Of a DNA stretch of 64,000 nucleotides, positions 1 through 13,336 are shown piece after piece. The DNA lies in assembly GCF_001640805.2 (NCBI RefSeq), contig NC_066843.1:5051850-5115849 (forward strand). The letters are read 5' to 3'. Both the position numbers and the translations under genes were made by a program. Source of the stretch: Lates calcarifer (taxonomy: Eukaryota; Chordata; Actinopteri; Centropomidae). Within the stretch, counting starts at the first letter, position 1. The number at the start of each line of letters is the position of its first letter. The notes under the pieces were generated by a model that searched no databases, was not told the origin of the DNA, and saw nothing but the letters and a program-made list of their open reading frames with translations.

Positions 1-182
1 TCAAAAAAGTTCAAATCTTCGAGTCACAGACAGTAGATGATGCAAAATCACAGAATTCAACATATCACAACACCAAAATGGGACTTGGTGGATGAATGAA
101 TACAGGATGAATTTTTCTGAGGAGGGCAGATGAAGATACACAGACACTTAGAATTAAAAAAACGTTTTGACTTCACCTTTAC
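1..182 (-). other. ppp1r1b intron 2 (partial)
   Basis: This is non-coding sequence downstream of the exon 2 donor (GTAAAG at 182-177, minus strand). I see no acceptor followed by DARPP-32-like codons, so the intron continues past the left edge. Confidence 0.6.
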
Positions 183-266
183 CTGATGGGTGGACTGATC
201 ATCCTCAGGAGATGATTGGTCGGCTACTCTGAACAGCGTGGCAGGTGTGGGCCTCCTGCGCCGGAT
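183..266 (-). CDS. ppp1r1b: ppp1r1b coding exon 2 (PKA site / PP1-inhibitory segment)
   Basis: This 84 bp exon (28 codons, phase 0 at both ends) has a TTATAG acceptor just above 266 and a CAG|GTAAAGG donor below 183. It encodes IRRRRPTPATLFRVADQSSP followed by EDDQSTHQ. The RRRRPTPAT run is the signature of DARPP-32 and inhibitor-1. Its first threonine is the PKA-phosphorylated residue (Thr34 in mammals) that converts the protein into a PP1 inhibitor. SSPEDD parallels human SSPEEE. No coding exon follows in the remaining 182 bases. Confidence 0.9.
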
Positions 267-3200
267 CTATAAACGAACACACAAACAAACGTAAAGGGCA
301 GCCATAAATAAATGAATAATTACACCAACCAACACTGTATTATTAATAATGCTCAGCACAAAGCCATATCAATTAAAATGGAAAATGTTGACAGTTCATG
401 CTGGTGAAGGGCATGCTGGGTGCTCACTGACTTCATTAGTGCTGCTGCCCAGTTGGTTGATGGGTCAACAGCCAAAAGCAAGTTTCAACGCTCAATACTG
501 ATCAGGTCAGAGCGAATGCCACAGTCAGTAGAGCACAGCAAGGCTCATTATGTAACTTTCTGATTTCATAGACAGATACAGCACACAGTGGAAGTAATGA
601 GGTGTAGAACAGAAAACAAATAGATGTTTGTTGCACAAGTTTGAAATTAACCAGCATTTAATAAGTGTTAAATCTTTTGATACCGGATTTATTTGAAATG
701 AATGACCTCCTCACATGACACACAACATCTTAAGTGCATTTGATTACTTGAATGTACCACATACCGGTCATGCACACCCTTACAAACAGAGGGACCATGG
801 AAATAGGATTTTAGATGAAATGAGCCCCGGCGTTCGGCCCAGACACTCCCCTCCACTGTCCAGTCCTGCACACTGTTCCCTGGAGACTGAAGCCAGGTCG
901 CTGATGGCCTGAGAGCAAAACCAGGGCTAGGCAGCAGACTGCAGGTCTGCGCTTTACCTCAGCACAAGTCACCATACACAGTGAACTCTCTGTCCTTATA
1001 AGAACAAATGCCCAGCTGTGCCCATACATCCAGCTAGCAGTATCGTGCCCTGCTGAAGGGAATGTGCTGCAGAGCAAAATATACAGGAGCTGATCTTCAG
1101 TGGGGTCAATTTAAAGAAACATTACCCCCAAAATGTATCTTTTGATCAAGCAGTATCCCTAAAGAGACCGTAAAAAGTTTTCTTGAAAGAGTTTGACGAC
1201 TGGTGCAGAGGTTGTTTATTTAACTGCAATTTGGATCATTCTCAGTACCCAGAAATGAATCTTTAAGTTTAGGATCTTTGGAACTTGCTTTGGAAACTCT
1301 GATGTGCATTTTATGATTTTTATTCTTGACATTTTTTGGACTAAATGATACATGATGTCTTCAGATTAACTGGTGATTAAAATAATCATTAGTTGCCACC
1401 TTGTACAGGTTTGCAGCAGGAGTTTTACAGTGTTTTTTCATAGTGAAAACTGGTCTCAGTTGGAGTCCACTGCAGCCAACACCAGTTCACCAGAGTAAAC
1501 TGCAACCTTTTTACAAGCCACCTTTCAAGCAAACAGGAAGTGAGCCTTTGATACTCAAAAGATTATTTTGTGGGGTGGAGTATCACTTTAATACTGAAAT
1601 GCCCTGAGCAGAATGTGTGGGGCCTTTGCTTCATAAAGAGAGATTTATATGCAGAGCTCATTGCTCTAACTCACTTTCCAACAATTCTAAAGGATTAATA
1701 TCTGACATCTGTAAAATTGCCTTTTGGGAAAATGTTGGATAAAAAAGAGTACAGAGAATAAACACTGTGCAGCTAAGTGGACTTGGCAGGTCAGACAAAC
1801 AAGGTATTGAGAGTGTCCTCTGTGGAGCAAGCCAACCTTGACATGAACCTTGGCTCTGCTGTTTACAGCACCACATAACATCATAGGAAGCAAGTTAAGT
1901 AGCCTGGCTCTATTTTGTGCAAAACTGCTCCATACAGAGAGCTCTGTTTGTGTTCGGTTCCTCTCCATCTTGTTAAGCAAGGTCTGCGTCATCAGAGTGA
2001 GGCGCGTGTTGCCAAAGCAGAGGCTTGCCGGGAAGCGTTGTGGAAAGCTGCCGCTGTCAAACACGGCAACACGAGCGTGGATTTCACCCTTATTTATGAC
2101 ACCCGACACACATTTTAATCTCGTCACGCAACTTCCAGCTTTCCTGTCTCTGCTGATCTCCCATACTATCTGTCTCTCTCTCGTTCACCTCTCATTTCCA
2201 TCTCACTTGATCCTCTGCTTCCTCTATCCTGTTTACTTCCATATCCATCCTTCATTCCTTGACAGTGACATTACCCTCATCCACTCCTCTTCGCCTCTCT
2301 TCTCCATCACCAGAGTGCGTCATAAGTGAAATCATAATTTAATCCTCTTGTTTGCTGACATGTCTGTCCTTTCCTCTCCTCAATTGATCTCTCTCTCTTT
2401 CCCTTTATTGGCAGGGAACAATCCACGGGGCTTCTTCTGACCCCCCTCTGTCTCTCCTGTCACTCTCCCCTGGCAAGGTGTGGAGGCCTGGGGCTCCATG
2501 CTGCTGTGAACCCTGCTGCCTCTGCCTGCCTGACACCTGCTCCCAGCCTTGCAGGGCAGCCTGAGGTAGCTCACACAGAGACCCACGAGAGTTAGCAGAC
2601 ACCAGATGTTGCCATGACCAAACCTATGGCAGAGTCCATGTGGCATTAAAGCGATTTTACTGGGGGAAAACCACTGGATTGTTCCTCTGCATTCTAGTCA
2701 TGCAAACCTGTAAGTGTGTCAGTATTTTTTAAGTTACAAAATGTCACTTCCCCATTTTACATTTTGCTTTACTATAAATTTCAAAAAAGTACAAAACAGC
2801 TGCCACACCTCTTCTCAGTTTTTCTTCTGCTTTTTGAGATATTTTTAGGCTTATGTTGTTCTGGTTGAACTAACAATAGGGTTTGGGTCATTGCTCTTTT
2901 TCATGGAAAATACTTCCCTGGATAAATCAACAGGGCCTGCTCCTTGTAGTGAATATCTTGAGAAAAACATTTACCAGCTATGCATCAAGTGCAAACTTTC
3001 TAAAGTATTATGTATAATGTCCCAGGCGTTGTACATTTATCTATTATTTTTCCTAAAAATTACAAAACAGAAGCAAAAAATTCCAATTATTATACAGTCC
3101 ATGACCCCCCCACCCCCACCCCACCTAAAGCAGTCAAAGCCATTTTTTCCCCTTTAATGAGGTGTCATTGAAACAAAGCCAGTTGTGCAACGAAAGCTGG

Positions 3201-6200
3201 GAAAGATTCAGAGGTGCAGAGTTGAGGCTCGTTTACTGAGATAAAGATAAAAATAGAGACAGTGAGACGAATGGAAGGTAAAATGACTGGGTGGCATAAT
3301 TGAGGTCCCCATGAAGGATCATGTGATGATCTATTTGCCTGGATGTGTGCTCATATGCGGTGTGTGTGAATGTGTGTGTGTATACAGTAGGGTGATTGTC
3401 ATCCCAATGTCATCTTGTGAAATGCCAAGACCTGACCTCCTACACAAGGAAAAGGACAGCAATCCATTTCTCAGATAAGCTGTAAAACAGGTTGTAAAGT
3501 ACTCCAAGTGACATGAAAATATTAAAATCATAGACTCAATAAACACAACTGTAGTTGTAAAGCAAAGCAAACACAGGTATCTGTTTCTCTCTTTTATGTA
3601 CATTTATAAACAGAGAGTGATGGTGGTGGATGACATTGGCAGTGCCAGATGACATAAACACATAGTGACTCTAGTAATTTTCCAGCTTTAAAACCATCCC
3701 ACTCTGCCCAAGTTACATAATATCGTATGTGACTTCCTCATTTACGCCAACACTGGGCCACAGCGTGAGATTACTCCTGCTATGCTTTATCCCTAAACCC
3801 CTCCCTCCTCTACTTCTCTAACCCCCTCTGTTCCCAATCTCCCAAACATTCTCCTCCACTGGCAGCCATTATTTTTGTACCAAGATCAGTCAAGCTGCTG
3901 TGGACTTGCACTGTGGGGGGGGGGGGGGGGGGGGCTGCTGAGGCGGTCTTTCGGCAGCTCCACAGGTGTATGCCTGCAGGCTTCCCTGAGAGGCAGCAGC
4001 ACCTCATTAGTTTTCACACAGAGCTTTGGTCTCAATAAAAATGTTGGCTCATCGGATCATAGCATAGATGGGAGATACATCAGTTTGTATGAAGCTCATG
4101 AGTGAATTTGAATAATATGCTGACTCCACAATGTGAGACAGAGGTAGAAAGAGATGGAGAAACCTCTAGATTCACTGAAGGATAGCATTGCAGGCTACAA
4201 ACTCAGTTCATTAAAAAAACATCTGTAACAGCCAATTTCATTAATAACTATGCTTTTATATTCCTTATTCCTTATTTTCCTGTAAATCTATTTCAAAGTG
4301 TGTTTCAAGATTTGGCATAGAAACAAAAACCAGGCAAATATTTGTGTTTTTATAACTCTGTCAAATTTAATTGGAGGCAAAGAGGTCAAGTGACCAAGAA
4401 TGACTCCAATATGAGACTCCAGTACCTCCCTCTGTGCTGTGTGGGGTACATGAGTCATTGGTAAATGTTGACTTTACACATGTGTGTGTGTGTGTGTGTG
4501 CACAGGTATGTGTGTTGGCTCAGCATCAGCCTTGCGTAGCAGCCTGGGTGCAGATCGGCTGATATGGGTCTGCTCCCTGGAGGCCTTCCTCTAAGCTGGT
4601 GCTGTCGTGGCCAGGCCTATAAAAAGCAGCAGCAGTAGGACAGCATAAACTAGATCGGAGGAGTCTCTGGGGGCTCTGTGGGATGAGACAGAAAGGTTCT
4701 AATACTCTGCCCTGCACCAGCGCTAAAAGTCGAGCATCTCTAGGGGAGTCAGCTGCATGGAGCCGGCCTCACCACAAAGAGAGAAACGCATCACAGATCT
4801 CCCTTCCTGTCAGCTACCATCCCTTGTGTCCAATAGCACTCTATTACATCAGGCCATCCTATCAAGCAGCATGTGTCAACTCTCTCTGATCGAGGTGAGA
4901 GCATCACTTAGGTCCATATGAAGCTCGCTCGCTCTCTCATGGCCCAGCTTTAACCCAGCAGATATGGATTTGCACAAGATTGATTAGCCGGTATAGCATC
5001 TGCCCACCAGCACATACCACTACATCATAGAAATAATCACATGTGTAGATATGTGCAGACAACATACAGTACACCAGTGGGAGTACACATAACTACAGAG
5101 CAGGACTGCAAACCAGCCAACAATAACCGCAACCCAAAACTGTTAACACGCACAAAAAGACAAAAAGCTGAATGTGAAACTGGAGGACATATGATTGGCA
5201 TAAAAAAACTATATCATTGTGATACAATTGCTTGTCTTTTGGTTTTTCATCTTTATTTTTATTGGTCAGGGGATTCTGTGTGAATTATATCTGATGCCCT
5301 TCCCACTTTTAATTGATTGTTTTCTGATCCCTCATTTTTTTGTCTTTCTTTTACTCAATTTGACTCCTCACCAAGAATTTCTGTTCGTTTTTTTGTCCTC
5401 TCTCTCTTTCTGTAAGGAACAAGTCTCTAAACACCTCCTGCTTACAACCCCAGGTGCATCCACTGAATACAAATTTCCCTCTCTCTCCTCATGCGGCCAT
5501 TCACCCCTCTGTCCATCACTGGCTTGAGAGGTGCTCTGCTGCAGTTTCATCCCTGCTGTCGTGATCTTTAGTCAGCTTGAACTCTGAATAGAGTGAACTG
5601 AATAGCGACTCAATTAAACAAAGTCGTGATGTTGCCCTTTTTATCTGAGCCATGCCCCCTCACCCCCACCGCCAACACCCCAGTGAGCCTTTTAAAATGA
5701 AGTGGCAGAACCCCATGTGGTGCTCTAAGTGCAATCAAGCAACAAGTTCGATAATACAATAAGGTGAAAAATGATCCCTCTTTGAATGAGCTGAGTGTTC
5801 TTTTCTGTTAATGTATTTCTAGAGTAGACAAGTTAAAAAAAAAAACACTTCCCAGGTTGCTTATGTTTTTTAAGTTCAGTTATAAATAGTGGAACAACAT
5901 TGCATTGTATCGTCTGTGGGATACACTGCACGTTTAACCATTCCAAACACATTTAAACTCTAAGCTGTTAATGCACTTTTGCTAATAATGCAATCTGGTT
6001 ACTGTGCATTGCTGTGTATGTAATTAGATTATCTTATTGGGAGGCTACAAAATAACACAGCAGACTGTTTTTGAGCTACAAGATGCAAAATATCAGCAGT
6101 TTCAACTGACATCATCATCTCCGTTTGCTGTTTTGTTTGTGAGCATATTTATAAAGGAATTTTAGGAGTTTGAGTTTCTAGTGGACACACTGTGCGCTGC

Positions 6201-9200
6201 TGTCAGGATTAAACCTAAATACCAGGTCAACGTGCCCCATCCTGACAAAGCTGTCCGACAAAATGTTTCCATAAGCATGACAAATAAACAACCAAAGGCC
6301 AGTAATCAGATCTATCATTTGACGAATCTCTCTGTCAGACACATTTGGGCTACACTCAGTCATCACTCACAGACTGTGCTGCCAGGCAGCTTCAACAAGG
6401 CTTCACTGAGTAAGTCCAGTTCCCAGCTGTTTCAAAGAGGGTCAAGGACGTGGCTCCACAAATTACAACCCTGACTGCAGCTCAATGAGGTCCGAGGTCT
6501 GTTGAATACGCGTTAAACATTCCTATTTAAATGAACAGCATTGCTTAATTCCCATAAGTCTGGTATGCTGCTGCATGTTGCCTCTCAACATTCACATAAC
6601 ACTTTTGTGGTGACCTTCGGCCCCACTACTGGCTAACTGAATAAACAGATGGTTGGAGATAGCATCTGGAGGGGCTCTCCAATGACCCCAAATAGGAAAT
6701 GTAATTATGCTGCACCCACTGGCAGAATGATATCATACTCAGACAACCCACCCACCCCACCCCCTTCTCTCCTTCTCCTCTGTCTCAGAGTACCCCCCAG
6801 CATTTATGTAATTAGCTGCTGGTAGCTGTTTGGCCCGTTGTTCCAGCAGACTGTTGGAGGAAAGGTTTACCATCACAACACAACGGAGATAATGTGCCAA
6901 TAGATGATGAGTGACAGGAAGCCACCTGCCAGGCCACGGCGCACGCTGGAGCAACACATAGGGCAAAGTAACAACAGGGGAGGTGCCAATCAAAGCTTTC
7001 ACAGAGACGATGGCACGGCTAACAGCCTGCAAACACTGTGATAATTCTGTTTTTTCTTGCTCATGCACTTGAATTCAGTGGTGTCACATTGTGCAGCCAA
7101 CAAAGACCAGCTCCAGAGGTCAACAAGGTACAAACAAAGTACAGAGTAGCTATAGTTACTCATTTGCTATGTCATATGTACCAAGAGGTGATAAATAAAG
7201 AAAAAGGTTACTGTTGATGGTTGCTATGCAGCTTACAGCTCATTGCTTGGATGCAAATGGTATGTATAAACTCACCTAAGAGCAGAATTTCACCATCACT
7301 TAAGATAATAACTAGATTTATAAGCATGAGGTTGAAAAATGTCTAAAAACTACTTAATTTATCACCAGATTGTATAATTTAAAAATAAAAAAGTCTCAGG
7401 CAGAGAAAACAACTGTTACTGAGAAATTTCTGCATAACCTTGTTTCAGCTTTGAGCCATTCCCTCCTGAACATATTGAAGATGACCCAGTGTGCCCTTGG
7501 CCAAGCTCATTAAGTTGCGAGCAGATAAACATGAAATAAAAGTCTCAACCACTGTGACCGAAAACCAGAGATTACAACAGGCACAGCAGCAATAACATAA
7601 TGCCATGTCTTTTCTGTGTTGATGAAACAGGGATCGAGACCAATCCCATTTGTTTTGAGTCACGCCTCAGTGCTCCTCTCAATATGCCTACATCAGCGTG
7701 ACCATCTTCAGCAAGAGAGGGGCACTCCCGGCTTCACCTCCTGACCCTGAAAGTGAAATCAGGAGGGAGGACAGCAGATGAGGGGTGCGGCTCAGTGTCC
7801 AAATTTTGACACAACTGCAATAAAGACACTGATGCCTAAAAAGTCAGTGCCAGATCCTGTCCAGCCCTTACCCCAACCCCTCCACCCCAATTTCTCTCCC
7901 TGCTGTGCCACTGCTGCCCTTCTAATCCTCTGCCTCTCCTCTCATCACAGATATGGCTGCTGCTGTTGTTGCTATGACCAGGGTTAAAAGATGACGTGCT
8001 TCAGACGCTCTGTGATTTCTCTGCACAATCACAGACAGAAAAAAAAAACATGGATGTGCAGATAGAAATGAATGAATGGACATTAGGGGGATGTTTTTCC
8101 TCATGCCCTGACTTGAGCCTGACTCGGTTTGATTAACGATGATCCCTGAAGCGATAAGTGAGTGACTGAGTGGGATAATGACACCAACTGACAAAAGGGG
8201 GGGGGGGCATGTTGGGGCATCGCAGGCCTCCATCAAGTTCTGTAGTGCGCATGGGCACACCTGAGGTGCAGCAGGCATTATTGCCTATGGTGCGTTTTCA
8301 ACTCACTGTGTACACTGTCATCAGGCGACAAATCACTCTACCCGTGTACAATATTTATGTTTTTTTTAGCTGTTTGCACAGTACACACATCCATGCGCAC
8401 ATGAGCCAAGAGACGATGATAGATTGTTCAGTTAATGTCATCATTAAGAGAATATAGTTTTCAGAATGAAACACAAATGATTAAATGGGAAGTGCACAGA
8501 AGCTGCATTGCTAAAATAAAAGTGGAAAAAATGGGCATGAAAGGAAACTTTGTGCTAAACTGTTGCAGACAGATAGAGGCCACGAACATGTTGCTCCAGA
8601 GTCATTAACTAATCAAAACGCCTGGACTGTGAAAAATGGGGAGGAACAAACACATACGCAACCTACAGAAGACAGAGGCCCATTGACAGTGTCCAAACTG
8701 TAATTACAATCTGTGGTTTCCAGCGAGGGCAATTCATCTTTTTAAAGAAATTTCTTTCCCAATTAGTTTTTGCCACTACAAACATCAACAAACTGCTTTG
8801 GGCAAGCAACTTTGAAAGGAACATTAAAAATCATTTTCAGAAATCTGACAGACCGCGTCATTGGGCAGACTGAGTCAGAACCACTACAGTGACATTCCTG
8901 ACTGTCCACATGCAGGGAAAGATCATTGCACCCTCTTGCCCAGTCCCAGCATGCTTTGTGCCATCCAACAAGATGTTCTTTCTGGGAGTGCATGTTGACA
9001 GTCCCCCAGACTGCTAATGTTTACCCACAAACACGAGCTGCATCAAAGGTCGCTGTTTGACGTTTAACCCAGAGACTGGAATGGGGAGGATGACGACAGG
9101 GAAGGCTGGTGGGTGGAGGGGTTGTGGTGGTGGTGGTGGGTTTAGGGTGGGGATAGTGGGCAGGGCAGGGGAATCCTAAATCATGCCTTCCATAATGCTG

Positions 9201-9489
9201 TTTAACATAGATTCAATAGTGGAAGTGTTTCGCATTGGAAAGTATTGGACTGATGCCCTTTATCATCCATTGATATTCTCTTTGATTTTCTGAGTTTCCT
9301 GTCTCTTCAAAGCTTCGACATGAGCTGACCAGATCAGGTCGAGAGAGGAGAAACATAGAGAGATGTCTGCTTGTTGAATCCACAGGGAGGCAGACTTGGA
9401 GGGAATCAGAAATGCAACGTCTGCAGCATGACCCTAATCTCTGTCCATTATGCACATTACCCTACATCACTAGCAAAGGACACAGGATT

Positions 9490-9535
<46 letters not shown>

Positions 9536-12500
9536 GTGGGGGTAGGGATGGTAAACACAGCCATGTGCTTTCTCTGTGTTGCCACAGACAATGATAACTT
9601 TGCTCCTGACCTTCTCAACATGAAGATTATCGAAAGAATGATAATCTTAAAAAGTCGTTAATTCTAGGAGGATTTCGATAAGCTACTCGGACGACAGAAC
9701 ATAGCTACAGACATCAAAGATGCATCAAAGATGCCAAGGATCGCCATGGAAAGCCAGGAAAGAAAAAGCAATGATGACAAACAAGTTTTTGGAATCCAAA
9801 AAAATTCCAGTATGGGCACTTTAGGTCTCTTTTGAGAATACCTTTAATCTGAGAGAAAAGGCTTACGCAATGATATAATCTAGCAGTGAGGCTCACAAAT
9901 CTGAAAGTGAGATTCTCGAATAATGCACAGAAAATATTTTCCGCTCAGGATTCTGGCAACCTATCTAGTGAATCAGACCACATTTCCACCAGTTTTGAGC
10001 TGGTCTATTGCAATCAAGGATGTGTCCTCAGCGAATGGTGATCCATCCCCTGTTTCCAACCAGGTAGAACATGACACACCCACTGATGTTGTCATGGTTC
10101 GAAGGTTGGTTCCAGCTGGGAAACAACATTTTGGGTTCTGATTATTGTTTATTGTAAAAGAGGTTGCCCTTCGAAATTGTTGAATTGAGCACCACAAAAA
10201 ACTATTCATCTTCAATGTACTGAAAAAGAAAAAAAACTAATATCTGAAAACTGACAATCTCCAGGGTTAAAAACCAAAAGGATTATTTGTTGTTATTTGG
10301 GTATTTTTATTGCAGACATTGCAGACATATAAAGTAGAATATATTCCTTCAGAGTAAACATTGAGAAACAGGTAACAAGTGTCCTGCAAGAATTTCTAAC
10401 ACCTTTGAAGGATGTACAAATAGTTGCTGTTTTCTCCAACAGGAGTGCAACATTTCACTGAGTGGGAGGTATGGAAGCGTCTCTCACATTAAAACCAAAG
10501 AGCATTCACACATACATATCTACAAACATGCAACAGCAACCAATGCTAAACAACCTATCCAGTCAGACAGAGTTGTCCATTAAAGTTGACCTTTTAGATG
10601 CCAACTGTGGGGGAGCTTTGGGCGACATAGTTGTGCAGCTCGTCTCCATAGTAACAAGGCTCTGGCAGTTCAGTCGATAGTGGTTTTGGGGTTTAAATGC
10701 CATTGGAAACAACAGTAAGGAGTTACCGGTTGTGTAACAAGTTCCGAAGAATGGTATAGTCATTAGCAACTCATTAGCAAAGATGGACTTCTGGGCGACA
10801 GTAATTGCTGTGGGAGGGGAAGGGAATGAAATGAGTGTCGTTAACCATTACCCCTGCCCACCCACACGTCCCTAGAGACTCCCATCCGCCCCTGGTAGAT
10901 GCTATCTGCTTTTAAACACACATAAACAGATCCGCTCCTGAACGCCCATTCAGTGTCTCATACTCCCCTTCAGTGCATTTGTTGCTTTGTTGTGACAATC
11001 AGCATTCATCCACTTGCGCACATACTCACAAACACAAAACCAATTTCTCACAACTGAGTATCATCAACACTGAGCCAGAGGCTTTATATATTTTTTGCTC
11101 TTGAAACATCTACATCATGACATGGATGTTTGAATAAACTGGGGCACCAAACAGTAGCATCAAGCCAATACACGCAGAAGCTTATAGCACATGCAACCTT
11201 TCTGAAGTTAAAGGCCAAGGCCTGCCTATTGGAGGAAAGCCAGCCAACAAGCCTAAATATAGCTGATCACTGTTTGACCATAAGGTGATTGAGCAATAAG
11301 GTCCTCCCCAAACCAGAAGGAAGTGAGAGATTTTTTTAAATTGAGGGAGCAGATCACATATGGTACATTGATATCCTGTAGTTTCTTGGAAGACATGATA
11401 GAGATCAGAGCATGCTCACAGGACATGAGAGATAGAGAATATAAGAGGGGGGAGGAGGAGACCAAGCGTTTGAGTGTAAATGTGAGTGGAAGTTTTGCGA
11501 CACATTGCAAAACATCTCAATTTTAGCAAGTCATTTCGTCTATACCGCCGTATTAGTTACTCAAAAGAAAACATGATATGATGAAACTTACAAAAGAATT
11601 TACTTAAAAGCTGATAGAATGAGGAAACAACATCACACATGATTCAAGAGGATTTGCTGAGGATAATGTGCAATTATCACACTTTCTTTGGTACCATGGA
11701 GAACACATTTTCTTAGCAAAAATTTGAGATGATGATCAGTTATGGGTAAGATGGAGCATTATTGCAGGCCACTCTAGTTCATTAAAAGCCTCTTTTAAGC
11801 GAGCTGTGAAACAGGGACAGTCACTGAGGGAGCTGACCTCAGACAGGTGAACCCAGAGTTCATGTTGTGTATCTTTCTCACTCTGCATTCCTTCATATGG
11901 CACATCTCTCTCTTGCTTTTCCTGCTCCATCTTTCCCCCAGCTCTCTGGAGGGATGAGCCATTGGCCTCGATCTACCTCGGCACCAAACGGTTCCTACTT
12001 TGGCCCACTTTTCCCTGCTCTAAAATAAGAGCCTCTCTCATTAGAGCCAAAAAGAAAGATCAGAGTTGTCCCCTCAAAAATGAGCGCATGATGCAGTCAA
12101 CGCTGAGTCAGTTATCAGACACTTCTGCGTCAAAAAGCGGGATTGAAGGATCGTACTAACAAAAGCTCAGATGACAGATGTCGCTCACGTGCAGAGAGAG
12201 TGACAAGGAGCCAAAGACAAAAAAGAAAAGTAATTATTAACAGTGGCAGTTACGTGACAAACGAAATGTCAAGGGCTTGTTGCTGCTGCTGAAATTACAA
12301 GAGAGTGATTGGGCTCCGAAGACAAGATAGCGACTTTCGTGTCAATGTCACATTATTAAACAGGCCAAGATGAGACAGCAAGGCACTAATCTCATGAGGA
12401 AACAGAGAAAGGGAAATGTCATCAGAATTTCTCAACCGTGTGGCAGACAGAGCCAGCAAATCCAGCCCTGCATAAGAAACATGTCAAAAATGAAACAAAG

Positions 12501-12858
12501 CAGAGAGAAGAGATGATGCAGAAACAACGTGCTCTAAAGTGGTACAGCACTTAATACAACAATGCAGTCTCTTTCCTTGAATGACTAATGACAGTCAGGG
12601 TGTAACCTGGTCAATAAGAAACTCAGATTTAAACACTTTTACACAAAAATAAGTCAGAGCTAAACGCTAAAACTAAATACTCAGGGACACAAAACTGATT
12701 CCTCCTCATGGGTCAAACAGTAATCTGTCCACTGTATGCTCACCATCTCCACTTGTCGGGGGTCCAGGTTGGTGGGTGCAGGAGGCCGGCACGGCAAAGT
12801 GGATCTTCTTCCTCTCCTTGGGCTCCCCCTCGACCTCGGTCGACACGGAGGGCTCCAT
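183..12858 (-). CDS. ppp1r1b: ppp1r1b (DARPP-32), 5' part; coding exons 1 and 2, rest off the left edge
   Basis: This is the 5' part of the gene for DARPP-32, a cytosolic phosphoprotein. When phosphorylated by PKA on the threonine of its RRRRPTPA motif, it becomes a potent inhibitor of protein phosphatase 1 in dopaminoceptive neurons. Exon 1 encodes KERKKIHFAVPA (KIHF is the PP1-docking motif; KIQF in human) and then, in another frame, LDPRQVEM. Exon 2 encodes IRRRRPTPATLFRVADQSSP and ends at a GTAAAG donor. Both blocks match human DARPP-32 closely. The junction is phase 0 (VEM | IRRRR), as in human. Later exons (the middle and the acidic C-terminus) are not in the window. The gene is divergent from neurod2, its neighbour in vertebrates. 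The odd feature is a one-base excess in exon 1 that breaks the frame. The identity is secure; the integrity of the gene is not. Confidence 0.87.
3915..3934 (+). repeat. poly-G run (20 G)
   Basis: This is an uninterrupted run of 20 G in ppp1r1b intron 1. Runs of this kind are prone to length error in sequencing and can form G-quadruplexes on the plus strand. Confidence 0.9.
4481..4500. repeat. (TG)10 microsatellite
   Basis: Perfect TG dinucleotide array, followed by a CACAGG and TGTGTG tail. Confidence 0.9.
9491..9532. repeat. (GT)21 microsatellite
   Basis: Perfect GT array in ppp1r1b intron 1, followed by a G-rich stretch. It is the source of the poly-Cys/Val frames nearby, which are not genes. 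Confidence 0.95.
12744..12858 (-). CDS. ppp1r1b: ppp1r1b coding exon 1 (with apparent +1 frameshift)
   Basis: The exon runs from the ATG at 12858-12856 (G at -3 and G at +4) to an ATG|GTGAGC donor with GT at 12743-12742. It is 115 bp, which is 38 codons plus one base. The first 25 codons read in frame as MEPSVSTEVEGEPKERKKIHFAVPA. The conserved continuation PAPTNLDPRQVEM lies one base out of frame, starting at the CCT after the extra T near 12783. Read straight through without splicing, the starting frame gives SCTHQPGPPTSGDG at the end of the exon. The phase of the downstream exon agrees with the LDPRQVEM frame. I see no upstream in-frame ATG close by, so this start is preferred. It aligns with the human start, with an insertion of about 10 residues before KKI. 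Confidence 0.82.
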
Positions 12859-13200
12859 GACTCTGGATCCCGGGGGTCTGACTCCCAGTAGAGAGGAGGG
12901 GTCGCTGCCGAAGATCACTATAACCTCCCTTGGAAGAACCTCCCACTGCTGGGTAGTCCCACTCCTGAAAACTTGCCTTCTCTCTCCTGCCTCACTCCTT
13001 CACACCCCTGACTCCTGCTTCCTCTCTTAGAAAAACATCAAAGTCAACAGACTCTGGTTTCCACCACCTGCCCTCTGTCCTTCTCTAACAGCTGCTAATG
13101 CTCTCCCTCTCTCTCACTCTTTCTTCCCTCCCTCACAACCTGTGCAGCAGGAGTTGAATGAGGCACGTCCTTAGATCTGGCTGTGAGGGAGAGAAGTGGG
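12859..13200 (-). promoter_or_regulatory. ppp1r1b 5' UTR and proximal promoter region
   Basis: This is the sequence immediately upstream of the ppp1r1b ATG. On the minus strand it is purine-rich (GGAG, GAGAGA), with several CCTCC/GGAGG boxes, and I see no clear TATA box. The transcription start cannot be placed. I infer a promoter here only from its position. Confidence 0.35.
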
Positions 13201-13315
13201 TGGGGAGGTGATGGAGGGGAGGGACGGAGAGCTGAAAGAAGGTGGAGATATGAGGGGAGAGGGGAGGGGCCTGGGCAAATAGGGGAGGAGAGGAAAGAGG
13301 ATGTTGCAAGTGGGT

Positions 13316-13336
13316 GGGGGGGGGGGGGGGGGGGGG
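13316..13336 (+). repeat. poly-G run (21 G) in a GGGA-rich tract
   Basis: A run of 21 G follows about 130 bases of GGGAGG/GGAGAG-rich sequence (13185-13315). It lies upstream of ppp1r1b and is G-quadruplex prone. Confidence 0.9.

Larger units (their letters stand above)
267..12743 (-). other. ppp1r1b intron 1 (about 12.5 kb)
   Basis: This is a long intron bounded by GTGAGC (12743) and TTATAG (267). Open frames of 60-160 codons inside it lack recognisable domains and follow pyrimidine-rich or repeat tracts, so I read it as non-coding. It contains a poly-G run (3915-3934), a short (TG)10 (4481-4500), a (GT)21 (9491-9532), and TGG- and CT-rich stretches. There is one NeuroD-type E-box, AACAGATGG, at 6644-6652. 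Nothing else in the intron could be identified. Regulatory elements for ppp1r1b or neurod2 may lie here but are not visible without alignment. Confidence 0.6.

Noticed and set aside
1687..2329. 146- and 159-codon frames on opposite strands in ppp1r1b intron 1
   Set aside because: Low-complexity pyrimidine-rich sequence with no family resemblance.
12740..12946. 68-codon minus-strand frame overlapping ppp1r1b exon 1
   Set aside because: It carries neither KKIHFAVPA nor LDPRQVEM. It is the third, non-coding frame.
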